A DNA stretch of 64,000 bases from Neptunicoccus sediminis (GTDB lineage: Bacteria; Pseudomonadota; Alphaproteobacteria; Rhodobacterales; Rhodobacteraceae). This document shows, in pieces, positions 57,042-64,000 of this stretch. Every line of letters starts with the position of its first letter. The first letter of the stretch is position 1. A model generated the notes under the pieces. It had not been told where the DNA came from. It did not search any database and was given only the letters and a program-made list of their open reading frames with translations. The stretch covers positions 44,189-108,188 of the forward strand of contig NZ_MDVX01000016.1 of the NCBI RefSeq assembly GCF_001719615.1. The letters are read 5' to 3'. Made by a program: the position numbers and the translations under genes.

Positions 57042-57719
57042 ATGAAAATCCTAATGGTACTCACCTCTCACGACGAACTTGGCGACACAGGCAATAAAAC
57101 CGGCTTCTGGCTGGAGGAATTTGCTGCCCCCTATTACGTTTTTAAAGACGCCGGCGCAGACGTGACCCTCGCATCCCCCAAAGGCGGCCAGCCTCCGCTG
57201 GATCCCACCAGCGATGCAGAGGATGCGCAAACAGACGCGACCAAACGATTCAAGGGGGACGATGCTGCGCAAGAAGACCTCGCCAACACCAAGGTCCTAG
57301 CAGACGTTTCGGCCGAAGATTTTGACGCGATCTTTTATCCGGGCGGTCACGGTCCGTTGTGGGATCTGGCTGAAGACAGCGACAGCGCCCGCCTGATCGA
57401 GGCATTCGCTGCCAACGACCGCCCCATCGGGGCCGTATGTCATGCACCTGCCGTGTTCAAACACACCAAAGGTGTAGACGGCAATCCGCTGGTGTCAGGG
57501 CGCAAAGTCACCGGCTTTACCAATACCGAAGAAGAGGGTGTTGGCCTGACCGACGTGGTTCCGTTCCTTGTGGAAGACATGCTGAAATCCAATGGCGGCG
57601 AATATCACAAAGGGGAGGATTGGGCCTCTTTCGTTGTCACCGAGGGCAAGCTGGTCACAGGCCAGAACCCCGCATCCTCTGAAGAAGCAGCCGAGCGTTT
57701 GCTCTCGCTGTTGTCCTGA
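57042..57719 (+). CDS. DJ-1/PfpI-family protein (Hsp31-like)
   Basis: A 225-residue class I glutamine-amidotransferase-fold protein. The nucleophile elbow is GAVCHAPAVF with the reactive cysteine, preceded by IFYPGGHGPLWDLAED. The N-terminal WLEEFAAPYYVFKDAGADVTLASPKGG block and length fit the Hsp31-type glyoxalase III/chaperone group. Activity on methylglyoxal is a reasonable guess. It stands alone between gyrB and infA and ends in an 11-bp hairpin. Confidence 0.85.
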   Translation: MKILMVLTSHDELGDTGNKTGFWLEEFAAPYYVFKDAGADVTLASPKGGQPPLDPTSDAEDAQTDATKRFKGDDAAQEDLANTKVLADVSAEDFDAIFYPGGHGPLWDLAEDSDSARLIEAFAANDRPIGAVCHAPAVFKHTKGVDGNPLVSGRKVTGFTNTEEEGVGLTDVVPFLVEDMLKSNGGEYHKGEDWASFVVTEGKLVTGQNPASSEEAAERLLSLLS

Positions 57720-57730
57720 ACCAACACACT

Positions 57731-57755
57731 TGCGGAGAGCCTCGGGCTCTCCGCA
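57731..57755 (+). terminator. hairpin after the DJ-1/PfpI gene
   Basis: An 11-bp perfect stem (TGCGGAGAGCC / GGCTCTCCGCA) with a TCG loop. There is no T-run after it. Confidence 0.55.
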
Positions 57756-57874
57756 TGCTATAAGATTCGCCTGAAAGCACAGGTACACAAGGCGCTGAAA
57801 CATATTTTTTCCCAGCGTTTTTGCGAAAAATCTTTACAACTGTGCGGTTTATGGCACCGAGCGGCGGAGTCTTC

Positions 57875-57892
57875 GCCCCGCAGGGGCCTTTT
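57875..57892 (+). terminator. short GC hairpin with T-run upstream of infA
   Basis: GCCCC and GGGGC flank GCA, followed by CTTTT. It could end an upstream transcript or shape the infA leader. Confidence 0.4.
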
Positions 57893-57974
57893 CGCTTGAT
57901 ATTTTGCCGCTTTAGGATCATGTACCCCCGCATGAATGGTGGCCAAACAACCGGCCACCAATACTGGAGAAAAC

Positions 57975-58193
57975 ATGGCTAAAGAAGAACTTCTCGAATT
58001 CGATGGTGTCGTTGTCGAGCTTCTGCCGAATGCGACATTTCGGGTAGAGCTGGAAAACGGCCATGAAATTATTGCTCACACTGCTGGCAAGATGCGCAAG
58101 AACCGCATCCGTGTTCTGGCAGGGGATAAGGTACAGGTGGAAATGACCCCCTATGACCTGACCAAAGGGCGTATCAACTATCGCTACAAGTAA
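57975..58193 (+). CDS. infA: translation initiation factor IF-1
   Basis: Single OB-fold protein of 72 residues that occupies the ribosomal A site during initiation. It reads [20 protein letters not shown] at the start, then [26 protein letters not shown] and [11 protein letters not shown] at the end. TGGAGAAAAC precedes the ATG at 57975. Together with maf, RNase G and yacG it forms a rightward cluster. Confidence 0.98.
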   Translation: MAKEELLEFDGVVVELLPNATFRVELENGHEIIAHTAGKMRKNRIRVLAGDKVQVEMTPYDLTKGRINYRYK

Positions 58194-58213
58194 TCCGCCG
58201 TGCGTTTGACCGC

Positions 58214-58774
58214 ATGAGGCTGATACTCGGATCCGCCAGCCCGCGCAGGCTGGACCTGCTGGCGCAGATTTCCATCGCGCCGGCAGAAGTACGCCCCGCT
58301 GACATTGACGAAACTCCGCTCAAGGATGAAACGCCCCGTGCCTACGTCCGCAGGCTTGCTGTGGCCAAGGCCGAGGCGATTGCCCTGCAAAATGGCGAGG
58401 TCGTGCTCTGCGCTGATACCACCGTTGCCCTTGGCCGCCGCATCATGGAAAAACCCCGTGACCGCGCCGAGGCAGAGCGATTCCTGTCCCTGCTGTCGGG
58501 CCGCCGCCATCAGGTGATCACCGGCGTTGCTGTGCGATCCAGCGAACGTCTGATCCTCCGCGCGGTTATGACCCGCGTTAGCTTCAAGCGGATTTCGGAC
58601 AGCGAAATGACCGCATATCTCGACAGTGACGAATGGCAGGGCAAGGCCGGAGGCTATGGCATTCAGGGCCGCGCCGCCGCCCTGATTCCTGCGATCAACG
58701 GCTCTTACTCAAACGTGGTCGGGCTGCCTCTGGCGGAAACCGCCGCCATGCTATCAGGATTTGGAATACGATGA
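58214..58774 (+). CDS. Maf-family nucleotide pyrophosphatase
   Basis: House-cleaning nucleoside triphosphate pyrophosphatase of 186 residues, likely acting on dTTP/UTP or modified nucleotides. Maf hallmarks are the N-terminal LILGSASPRRLDLL, the metal/catalytic block LCADTTVAL and the later KAGGYGIQGRAAALIPAINGSYSNVVGLPL. The stop overlaps the RNase G start by four bases. Confidence 0.9.
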   Translation: MRLILGSASPRRLDLLAQISIAPAEVRPADIDETPLKDETPRAYVRRLAVAKAEAIALQNGEVVLCADTTVALGRRIMEKPRDRAEAERFLSLLSGRRHQVITGVAVRSSERLILRAVMTRVSFKRISDSEMTAYLDSDEWQGKAGGYGIQGRAAALIPAINGSYSNVVGLPLAETAAMLSGFGIR

Positions 58775-59820
58775 GAAAAGGCCGGCTAGTTATTCTGGAC
58801 CAGATCGAGGGCCGCGATTGCGCCGCCCTGATCGACGATGGCATTTTAACCGATCTACTGGTCGATCCGGCGAAGGCTACAGCCCCCCGCCCCGGCGCCA
58901 TTTACCGCGCCGTGACCCAACGCCCGATGAAGGGGCAAAGCGGCATGATGCTGGATCTTGGCAACGGGCAGACGGGCTATCTGCGGCAGGCCAAAGGCAT
59001 CCCTCCGGGCCAGACCATGCTGGTTCAGGTCTCTACCCATGCCGAGGGCGGCAAAGCCGCGCCGGTCTCTCCCAAGCTGTTGTTTAAAAGCCGGTATTGC
59101 ATCGTCACACCGGACGCGCCCGGGTTGAACATCGCCCGCAAGATCCGCGACGAGGACGAACGGGATCGCCTGTTGGAAATTGCCCATGACGCGCTTGATG
59201 GTGCGGATGAAAGTCTCGGCCTGATTGTACGGTCCGTGGCCGAAGGTGTTGTGGATGATGCTATCTTTGAAGACATCAGCGCCATGCGCGAAGCGGCCCA
59301 ATCGGTCTTAAGCGAAGCCGGCGGCCCCCCTGCCCTGATCCGCCCTGCACAAACAGCGCATCAGGTGGCGTGGCGCGAATGGGTCGATCCCGATCCCGAC
59401 GAAGTGATGCAAGAACACGGCGGGCTGGAATTGCTCGGATTTCGCGATGCGGTTGACGATCTGCTGGCCCCGCCTGCACGTCTGTCAGGGGGGGCGTGGA
59501 TGGCCATAGAGCCCACCAGCGCCCTTGTCGCCGTGGATGTGAACACCGGTGCGGATACCTCCTTTGCTGCTGGCCTGAAGGCAAATCTCGCTGCTGCGAG
59601 GGATCTGCCACGCCAGTTGCGTCTGCGCGGACTTGGCGGGCAAATCGTGGTTGATTTCGCCCCCATGCCCCGCAAAGACCAGCGCCAGGTTGAACAGGCC
59701 CTGCGCGCCGGATTCCGCGCCGACGGCATTGAAACCGCACTGGTGGGCTGGACCGGACTCGGCCATTTCGAACTCCAACGCAAACGCGAACGCTTGCCGC
59801 TGAAAGAGGTGCTGTCCTGA
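58771..59820 (+). CDS. compact ribonuclease E/G-family endoribonuclease
   Basis: A 349-residue RNase E/G protein. An S1-like region opens it (MLDLGNGQTGYLRQAKGIPPG), followed by a 5'-sensor/RNase H-like part (KARGLIVRSVAEG-type block seen as LGLIVRSVAEGVVDDAI). The DNase I-like catalytic core keeps both metal-binding aspartates, in ALVAVDVNTGAD and GQIVVDFAPMPRKDQRQ. The zinc-link cysteine motif CPxCxG and the small C-terminal domain of RNase G are missing, so the protein is short (E. coli RNase G 489). ATG 58771 overlaps maf by four bases, and the stop overlaps yacG by one. Confidence 0.83.
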   Translation: MRKGRLVILDQIEGRDCAALIDDGILTDLLVDPAKATAPRPGAIYRAVTQRPMKGQSGMMLDLGNGQTGYLRQAKGIPPGQTMLVQVSTHAEGGKAAPVSPKLLFKSRYCIVTPDAPGLNIARKIRDEDERDRLLEIAHDALDGADESLGLIVRSVAEGVVDDAIFEDISAMREAAQSVLSEAGGPPALIRPAQTAHQVAWREWVDPDPDEVMQEHGGLELLGFRDAVDDLLAPPARLSGGAWMAIEPTSALVAVDVNTGADTSFAAGLKANLAAARDLPRQLRLRGLGGQIVVDFAPMPRKDQRQVEQALRAGFRADGIETALVGWTGLGHFELQRKRERLPLKEVLS

Positions 59821-60005
59821 TGAGTAACTGCCCGATCTGCGATAAGGAAACCGACCCGAAATACCGTCCCTTCTGCTCCAAACGCTGCGCAGATGTGGAT
59901 CTGGCAAAATGGCTCAACGGCAGCTACGCGATTCCGGGTGGAAACACTGATGAGGAAGACGGTTTCTCTTCGGATATTGCGGCGGAAGACCCAAAAATTC
60001 ATTAA
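59820..60005 (+). CDS. yacG: DNA gyrase inhibitor YacG
   Basis: Zinc protein of 61 residues with CPICDKETDPKYRPFCSKRC, the four-cysteine finger, followed by ADVDLAKWLNGSYAIPG. In E. coli YacG binds GyrB and inhibits gyrase. The gene overlaps the RNase G stop by one base. gyrB lies about 3 kb upstream. Confidence 0.93.
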   Translation: MSNCPICDKETDPKYRPFCSKRCADVDLAKWLNGSYAIPGGNTDEEDGFSSDIAAEDPKIH

Positions 60006-60020
60006 GGTGCAAGAAAGCAC

Positions 60021-60049
60021 TTGCCACCCCTGCCAGCCTATCCTAAAAC
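60021..60049 (+). promoter_or_regulatory. possible tRNA-Phe promoter
   Basis: TTGCCA (60021-60026) and TAAAAC (60044-60049) are 17 bases apart, 41 bases before the tRNA. Confidence 0.4.
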
Positions 60050-60090
60050 GCCCCGACCCACGAAAGGCTAAGCACCCTTTCGGAACCCGT

Positions 60091-60165
60091 GCCCGGGTAG
60101 CTCAGGGGTAGAGCAGTGGATTGAAAATCCTCGTGTCGGTGGTTCGATTCCGCCCCCGGGCACCA
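60091..60165 (+). tRNA. tRNA-Phe (anticodon GAA), CCA encoded
   Basis: A full cloverleaf of 75 bases. The acceptor arm GCCCGGG pairs with CCCGGGC. The anticodon loop TTGAAAA gives GAA, so phenylalanine. The T-arm contains GGTTCGATTCC. The sequence ends in an encoded CCA and is followed by T residues. It lies at the border between the housekeeping yacG cluster and the leftward RTX genes. Confidence 0.95.
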
Positions 60166-60276
60166 TTTTTACCTTACCCGCGGCGGTCAGCCACGACACC
60201 ATACGATGCTTCGATACTTGCGGACAGTAACTCGCATTCAAGCATCATCCATCTCCCGAACCGAGCACTCCCCGTC

Positions 60277-62433
60277 TTATACGACACCGTCCAGATAGTC
60301 GGGAACAGTCAGTGCGCCCGCGATGATATCGGCAATCGCGTCATCAACGACGTTGCGCATTTCGATTGTCAGGTGCGTTTCATTGAATTCATCAATCGCA
60401 TAGCCGATGGCGCCTTCTGACAGACCGACTTCGTGAAATCCCGGTGCAAGGGAATTGCCCTGATCAAACACATCCTCGACCACCACATCGACTTTTTTCA
60501 ACATGGACGTCAACATATTACCGGGGTGTAAATAATTCAGATTATAGCCGTTTCCAATACCCAGAATATCCCCGTCAGCGACAGCCTGAAGCACGCCGGT
60601 GCTGCTGCCTCCGGCGACTGCGTATATCACATCTGCGCCCAAGGTGATTTGTGCTTTGGCCAATTCTGCCCCTTTAACCGGATCATTCCAAGCGGCTGGC
60701 GTTGTGCCGATCATATTGACGTAAACGGCGATTTCGTCGTCGATCGCTTCAACGCCGGCTTCAAATGCGGTCGCGTAGCGACGGGTAAGCGGAATGTCCA
60801 TTCCACCAACAAACCCTACAGTCTGCGCTTCGCTGGCAAGGGCGGCGAACATGCCCATCAAATAGGCCCCTTCATGCACAGCAAAGGTGTAAGACGTCAC
60901 ATTGGGCTGATCCACAATCGCGTCGATTATGGCGAATGAAGTGTCCGGCGCGCCGATCGCCACCCGATCCATCGCATCAGCATAGCCCGCACCCACGGCA
61001 ACGATGGGGTCGTTTCCCAACTCTGCACCGCGGCGTAAAATTGGTTCGTATTGCGCTTGTGACACAGCTTCAATCTGACGAAAGGACTCTCCGGTTTTTG
61101 CTGCCCAACGCTCTGCGCCAAGATAGGCTGACTCGTTGATCCCCTTGTCAAAAATACCGCCCAGTCCGAAAGCCAGAAAAGGCTCGCTTTCAGGGGCAGG
61201 TTCTTCGATCAGGCTGATGTCATCTTTCAACGCCTTTTTGTCGGTAATCCCTTTAAGGGTAAGCGTCTGGCCGGATCCGAATTTCAACACAGTGTCCCCG
61301 TCGACAACCCGCGCCGTATAGTCGAGGCTTTCCACCAGGATTTCGTCGACGCCCTGCCGATAATCGTTGATTGTATCGCGGTTCTTGCCACCTGAAAACG
61401 CATAGACGAACACATCGGCGCCTGCGCCTCCGGTCATAACGTCATTGCCCTTGCCACCGTTCAGGGTGTCGGAACCGCCTCCGCCAAAGAGCCTGTCTGC
61501 GCCCCTGCCCCCTTCAAGCACATCCTTACCGCCGCCCCCTTTCATCACGTCGCCTCCGGCACCACCGCGCACGATGTCGTTGCCACCATTGCCGAATATC
61601 TTGTCGCGGCCGCCGTCGCCCCAAACCGTGTCCGCGCCTTTGCCGCCTTTTATAACATCCTTACCCTTACCGCCGTGGAGTCCGTCGTCTCCGCCGCCGC
61701 CCCAAACCGTGTCCGCGCCTTTGCCAGCGCTGTAGACATCATCTCCACCCAGTAATCTGATCGTGTCATCACCGCGGCTGCCTGTCAGATCATCATCCCC
61801 TGAGGTTGGTCCGACCGGTTCTGCCTCTCCGACAGCAAAAAAGCTGAATTCATCCCCCAAGGCAGCGCGCACCGTGTCGCGATCTGCCGCGCCTTGGACA
61901 ATGATCCCGTCTACGACCCCGGTTTGAAGCGCCGCGTACCATTCGGGCAGGGAAACCTTGACCGGATGAGCGCCCAGTTCAGAGATCGTTTCCAACTCGA
62001 TCCCACCGGCCTGAACCAGTTTGACGCCGCTGAGGTCGAAAATTTCATCATAGGCAAAAACGTAAAGCGTGTTGTCTGTCGAAGGCTCCGGACTGATCCG
62101 TTCGGGCAGCATAGTATACCCCGCAACGGCGAGTGCATCCGTATCAGCTATGGCCGAGGTCGGGACCACCAGTATATCACTTGCCCCTCCTTCAAACAGC
62201 GAAACAGCTTCTTCGACGTCAAAAGCGGGAATAGGCTCGTAACGCATTCCTTCTCGCCGGAAATAGGCAGACACTGCCTGCTCCATTTCGCTTCCGTTGA
62301 CTAAAACAATCGTCGCGCCGTCCAGCTCTGTCGCTGAAACAACACCAAGGTCGATCGAAATGTAAAAGTGAAAAGGGCCGGTCGTGAATTGCGATTGCGT
62401 GTATGTTTCAAGTCCAAAGGTTGATAACGGCAA
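60277..62433 (-). CDS. chimeric RTX protein with solute-binding modules and a C-terminal BMP/PnrA domain
   Basis: A 718-residue protein of unusual build, without an N-terminal signal peptide. Residues about 35-125 resemble the second lobe of an amino-acid-binding protein (LDGATIVLVNGSEMEQAVSA, VEEAVSLFEGGASDILVVPT). Residues about 133-200 resemble a TRAP DctP binding protein (DLSGVKLVQAGGIELETISE then EWYAALQTGVVDGIIVQG). Residues about 211-345 are RTX calcium-binding nonapeptides (GGKGADTVWGDGGRDKIFGN). Residues about 420-700 are a BMP-family domain: FDKGINESAYLGAERW, VHEGAYLMGMFAALAS, VGFVGGMDIPLTRRY and AWNDPVKGAELAKAQ. RTX repeats imply type I secretion and folding with calcium outside the cell; the BMP part would bind a nucleoside. 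No transporter subunits are adjacent. Confidence 0.8.
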   Translation of the reverse strand: MPLSTFGLETYTQSQFTTGPFHFYISIDLGVVSATELDGATIVLVNGSEMEQAVSAYFRREGMRYEPIPAFDVEEAVSLFEGGASDILVVPTSAIADTDALAVAGYTMLPERISPEPSTDNTLYVFAYDEIFDLSGVKLVQAGGIELETISELGAHPVKVSLPEWYAALQTGVVDGIIVQGAADRDTVRAALGDEFSFFAVGEAEPVGPTSGDDDLTGSRGDDTIRLLGGDDVYSAGKGADTVWGGGGDDGLHGGKGKDVIKGGKGADTVWGDGGRDKIFGNGGNDIVRGGAGGDVMKGGGGKDVLEGGRGADRLFGGGGSDTLNGGKGNDVMTGGAGADVFVYAFSGGKNRDTINDYRQGVDEILVESLDYTARVVDGDTVLKFGSGQTLTLKGITDKKALKDDISLIEEPAPESEPFLAFGLGGIFDKGINESAYLGAERWAAKTGESFRQIEAVSQAQYEPILRRGAELGNDPIVAVGAGYADAMDRVAIGAPDTSFAIIDAIVDQPNVTSYTFAVHEGAYLMGMFAALASEAQTVGFVGGMDIPLTRRYATAFEAGVEAIDDEIAVYVNMIGTTPAAWNDPVKGAELAKAQITLGADVIYAVAGGSSTGVLQAVADGDILGIGNGYNLNYLHPGNMLTSMLKKVDVVVEDVFDQGNSLAPGFHEVGLSEGAIGYAIDEFNETHLTIEMRNVVDDAIADIIAGALTVPDYLDGVV
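61618..61725 (-). repeat. 27-bp exact DNA repeat inside the RTX block
   Basis: The same 27 bases occur at 61618-61644 and 61699-61725. The period is 81 bases, which equals exactly three nonapeptide units, and both copies encode GKGADTVWG. This points to a recent in-frame duplication in the repeat array. Confidence 0.8.
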
Positions 62434-62559
62434 AAGAAGTCCTCCAAAAAGCTGGCATTACTAATAGTTAAGCGAGCGTGTCCGACCGACATTCCGCCAG
62501 TGTTTTTAGAAACGGACCAACCGGCGACCGCCGAACCATCAGCCGCCGGTCCGGTTGCC

Positions 62560-64000
62560 CTAAATAAAATCAAAATCCGCCCTGCTGATGAGCGCACTTT
62601 CAACGTCTTCCAGAATAATTTTCGTGCCATCGTCGAAGATGATACGGGTGTCCTCCCCGCCATTTGCACTTTTGATCGTCACATCCCTGAAGGCTGCGTT
62701 CTCGACGACAATTTCGTCTCTGCCATCCTCAAAATCAACGATGACATTTACCCCTTCGTTGACCGAACCCTTAAACAGGAAGCTATCAGCTCCGCCGCCG
62801 CCAGACATTTCGTCGCGACCTTTACCCGCGATGAGGACATCCTTCCCGCTTCCGCCGTTCAGCATATCCTTGCCGTTGCCACCGATCAGGCGGTCATTGC
62901 CATTCCCACCCGAAAGCACGTCGTTCTTTGCGCCGCCGTTGAGAGTGTCCGCACCGCCCCGTCCGACCAACTCATCGCCGCCGCCACCGCCGGCCAGATG
63001 GTTGGCGCCCTTGTCTCCGAACAGATGGTCGTCACCCCGACCGCCAATTATTCCTTCAACCGACTTCAGCTTGTCCCTGGATACGCCCGTGTCTTGAAAT
63101 CCTTTTGCAGACAGCGAGACGGTGACACCCTCTTTGCCGGAGTAGGAAACACGGTCAAAGCCTCCGCCTCCGACCAGAATATTTTTGCCAGCGCCGCCTT
63201 CCAGCACATCAAATCCCGCTCCGCCCAGCATTTTATCGTTGCCGTTGCCACCAAAGAGCCGGTCCCGCCCTGCACCTCCATGCAGATAGTCTGACCCGCT
63301 GTAGCCAAAGATTTTGTCTGCGCCGCCAAACCCGTACATCGCGTCCTTGTCGTCCGTGCCGGTTAACGTGTCCTTGCCTTTTCCACCGACAATTTCATCC
63401 GGTGTGATCGTTGCCACACCAATGGAGTCTTCCGTCCCGTTCTTGATAAAACCGTTGGGCGTCACGGAAAGCGAGAAGGTCTCGCTGGTTTCGATTTTTC
63501 TGTCGCCAAGGATGTCCACCGCGACCGATGTGATGGTCTGACCAGCTTTGAATGTGACCTTACCGCTTACTCCGATATAGTCCTCGCCTTCTGTCGCGGT
63601 GCCGTCGATGGTTGTGTAATCAAGCGTAATATCTTCGGTAGAGGGATCGGACAGTTCCACCTGAAAGACGGCCTGTTTGCGCCCGCCGTTGCCTTCCAGA
63701 ATGCGCGGGTCCGAAACAAAGAGCGCCAGATCATTGTCACCGCCGTGATCGTCGCGAATGATGCCGATCGCGGTCAGGGTCGGTTCGCCGCCCGCCAGAA
63801 CAGCATTCTCGGCGCTGTGAAGTTCCAGTGTGTAATTCTCGTCGGATTCATCAGGGAAATCACCCGTGTGCGTGATGGTAATGATTTTTTGCACTTCGCC
63901 GGGGTTGAACTTTATCGATCCGCTATTGCCAAAGAAGTCGACGCCACCGTCCCGCGCGGACCCGTCCGTTACCGTGCGAAAGAACACTTCTACATCAGAG
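62560..64000 (-). CDS. RTX protein with Calx-beta domains (partial, N-terminus beyond window)
   Basis: The frame is open to the window edge, leaving about 480 C-terminal residues. They contain the end of one Calx-beta domain (GSIKFNPGEVQKIITITHTG) and a second complete one (DYTTIDGTATEGEDYIGVSG, TFSLSVTPNG). A long run of RTX nonapeptides follows (GGAGRDRLFGGNGNDKMLGG and many more). The C-terminal segment VIVDFEDGRDEIVVENAAF ends in SRADFDFI, which resembles the tail of type I-secreted RTX proteins. It is a predicted large calcium-binding extracellular protein, possibly an adhesin or matrix protein. It lies upstream of the chimeric RTX gene on the same strand, 126 bases away. Confidence 0.85.
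   Translation of the reverse strand, partial: SDVEVFFRTVTDGSARDGGVDFFGNSGSIKFNPGEVQKIITITHTGDFPDESDENYTLELHSAENAVLAGGEPTLTAIGIIRDDHGGDNDLALFVSDPRILEGNGGRKQAVFQVELSDPSTEDITLDYTTIDGTATEGEDYIGVSGKVTFKAGQTITSVAVDILGDRKIETSETFSLSVTPNGFIKNGTEDSIGVATITPDEIVGGKGKDTLTGTDDKDAMYGFGGADKIFGYSGSDYLHGGAGRDRLFGGNGNDKMLGGAGFDVLEGGAGKNILVGGGGFDRVSYSGKEGVTVSLSAKGFQDTGVSRDKLKSVEGIIGGRGDDHLFGDKGANHLAGGGGGDELVGRGGADTLNGGAKNDVLSGGNGNDRLIGGNGKDMLNGGSGKDVLIAGKGRDEMSGGGGADSFLFKGSVNEGVNVIVDFEDGRDEIVVENAAFRDVTIKSANGGEDTRIIFDDGTKIILEDVESALISRADFDFI

Noticed and set aside
61430..61800. CRISPR-like or tandem repeat array
   Set aside because: The periodic GC-rich pattern is the coding sequence of RTX nonapeptides in an open frame, not separated repeats and spacers.

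Overview
The window looks like a chromosomal segment from a marine alphaproteobacterium of the Rhodobacterales (Roseobacter group). Three things point that way: the ubiB-ubiE / mutM-enoyl-CoA hydratase-rpsT-dnaA arrangement; high GC with compact operons; and the accessory content, namely two dimethylglycine/sarcosine-dehydrogenase-like proteins, a polyamine-type ABC importer, many DMT and LysE exporters, and RTX proteins suited to type I secretion. This placement rests on gene content and order only. No marker was compared with a database.

Layout. 1-12.9 kb: housekeeping and small metabolic genes (dapA fragment, lytic transglycosylase, DMT exporter, split and divergent MnmC halves, MaoC-type dehydratase, VOC protein, TauE exporter, then a leftward rluA-dapE-GNAT-DUF2064-rnr run). 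13-15 kb: NTF2-like protein and a serralysin-like RTX metalloprotease. 15-22.8 kb: a seven-gene leftward operon for methylated amines (XRE-cupin regulator, GFA protein, LysE exporter, dehydrogenase, homocysteine methyltransferase, PNPOx-like protein, second dehydrogenase). 23-30 kb: Crp/Fnr regulator, ImuB with a textbook SOS box, MFS exporter, YaaA, RecQ with two HRDC domains. 30-33.9 kb: a lipid A/Kdo cluster (LpxL-like, WaaA, a GT29 sialyltransferase-like protein, KdsD). 34-44.8 kb: YciI, DMT, rhodanese, amidohydrolase, four-gene polyamine-type ABC importer, metallo-beta-lactamase-fold hydrolase, ubiB, ubiE. 44.9-57 kb: the replication-initiation neighbourhood (mutM, enoyl-CoA hydratase, rpsT, rhodanese, dnaA, GDSL lipoprotein, dnaN, recF, VOC, LysE, DUF302, gyrB). 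57-60.2 kb: DJ-1/PfpI protein, infA-maf-RNase G-yacG, tRNA-Phe. 60.3-64 kb: two leftward RTX genes, the second running off the window.

The most unusual object is the protein at 60277-62433. It has a truncated amino-acid-binding-protein-like lobe, a TRAP DctP-like stretch, a block of RTX calcium-binding repeats and an almost complete BMP/PnrA-type nucleoside-binding domain, with no N-terminal signal peptide. It reads as a secreted, calcium-folded assembly of ligand-binding modules normally confined to the periplasm. The next most interesting are the GT29-like gene embedded in the Kdo pathway cluster and the SOS-box-controlled ImuB that lacks its usual ImuA and DnaE2 neighbours. No insertion sequence, prophage or CRISPR array was seen.
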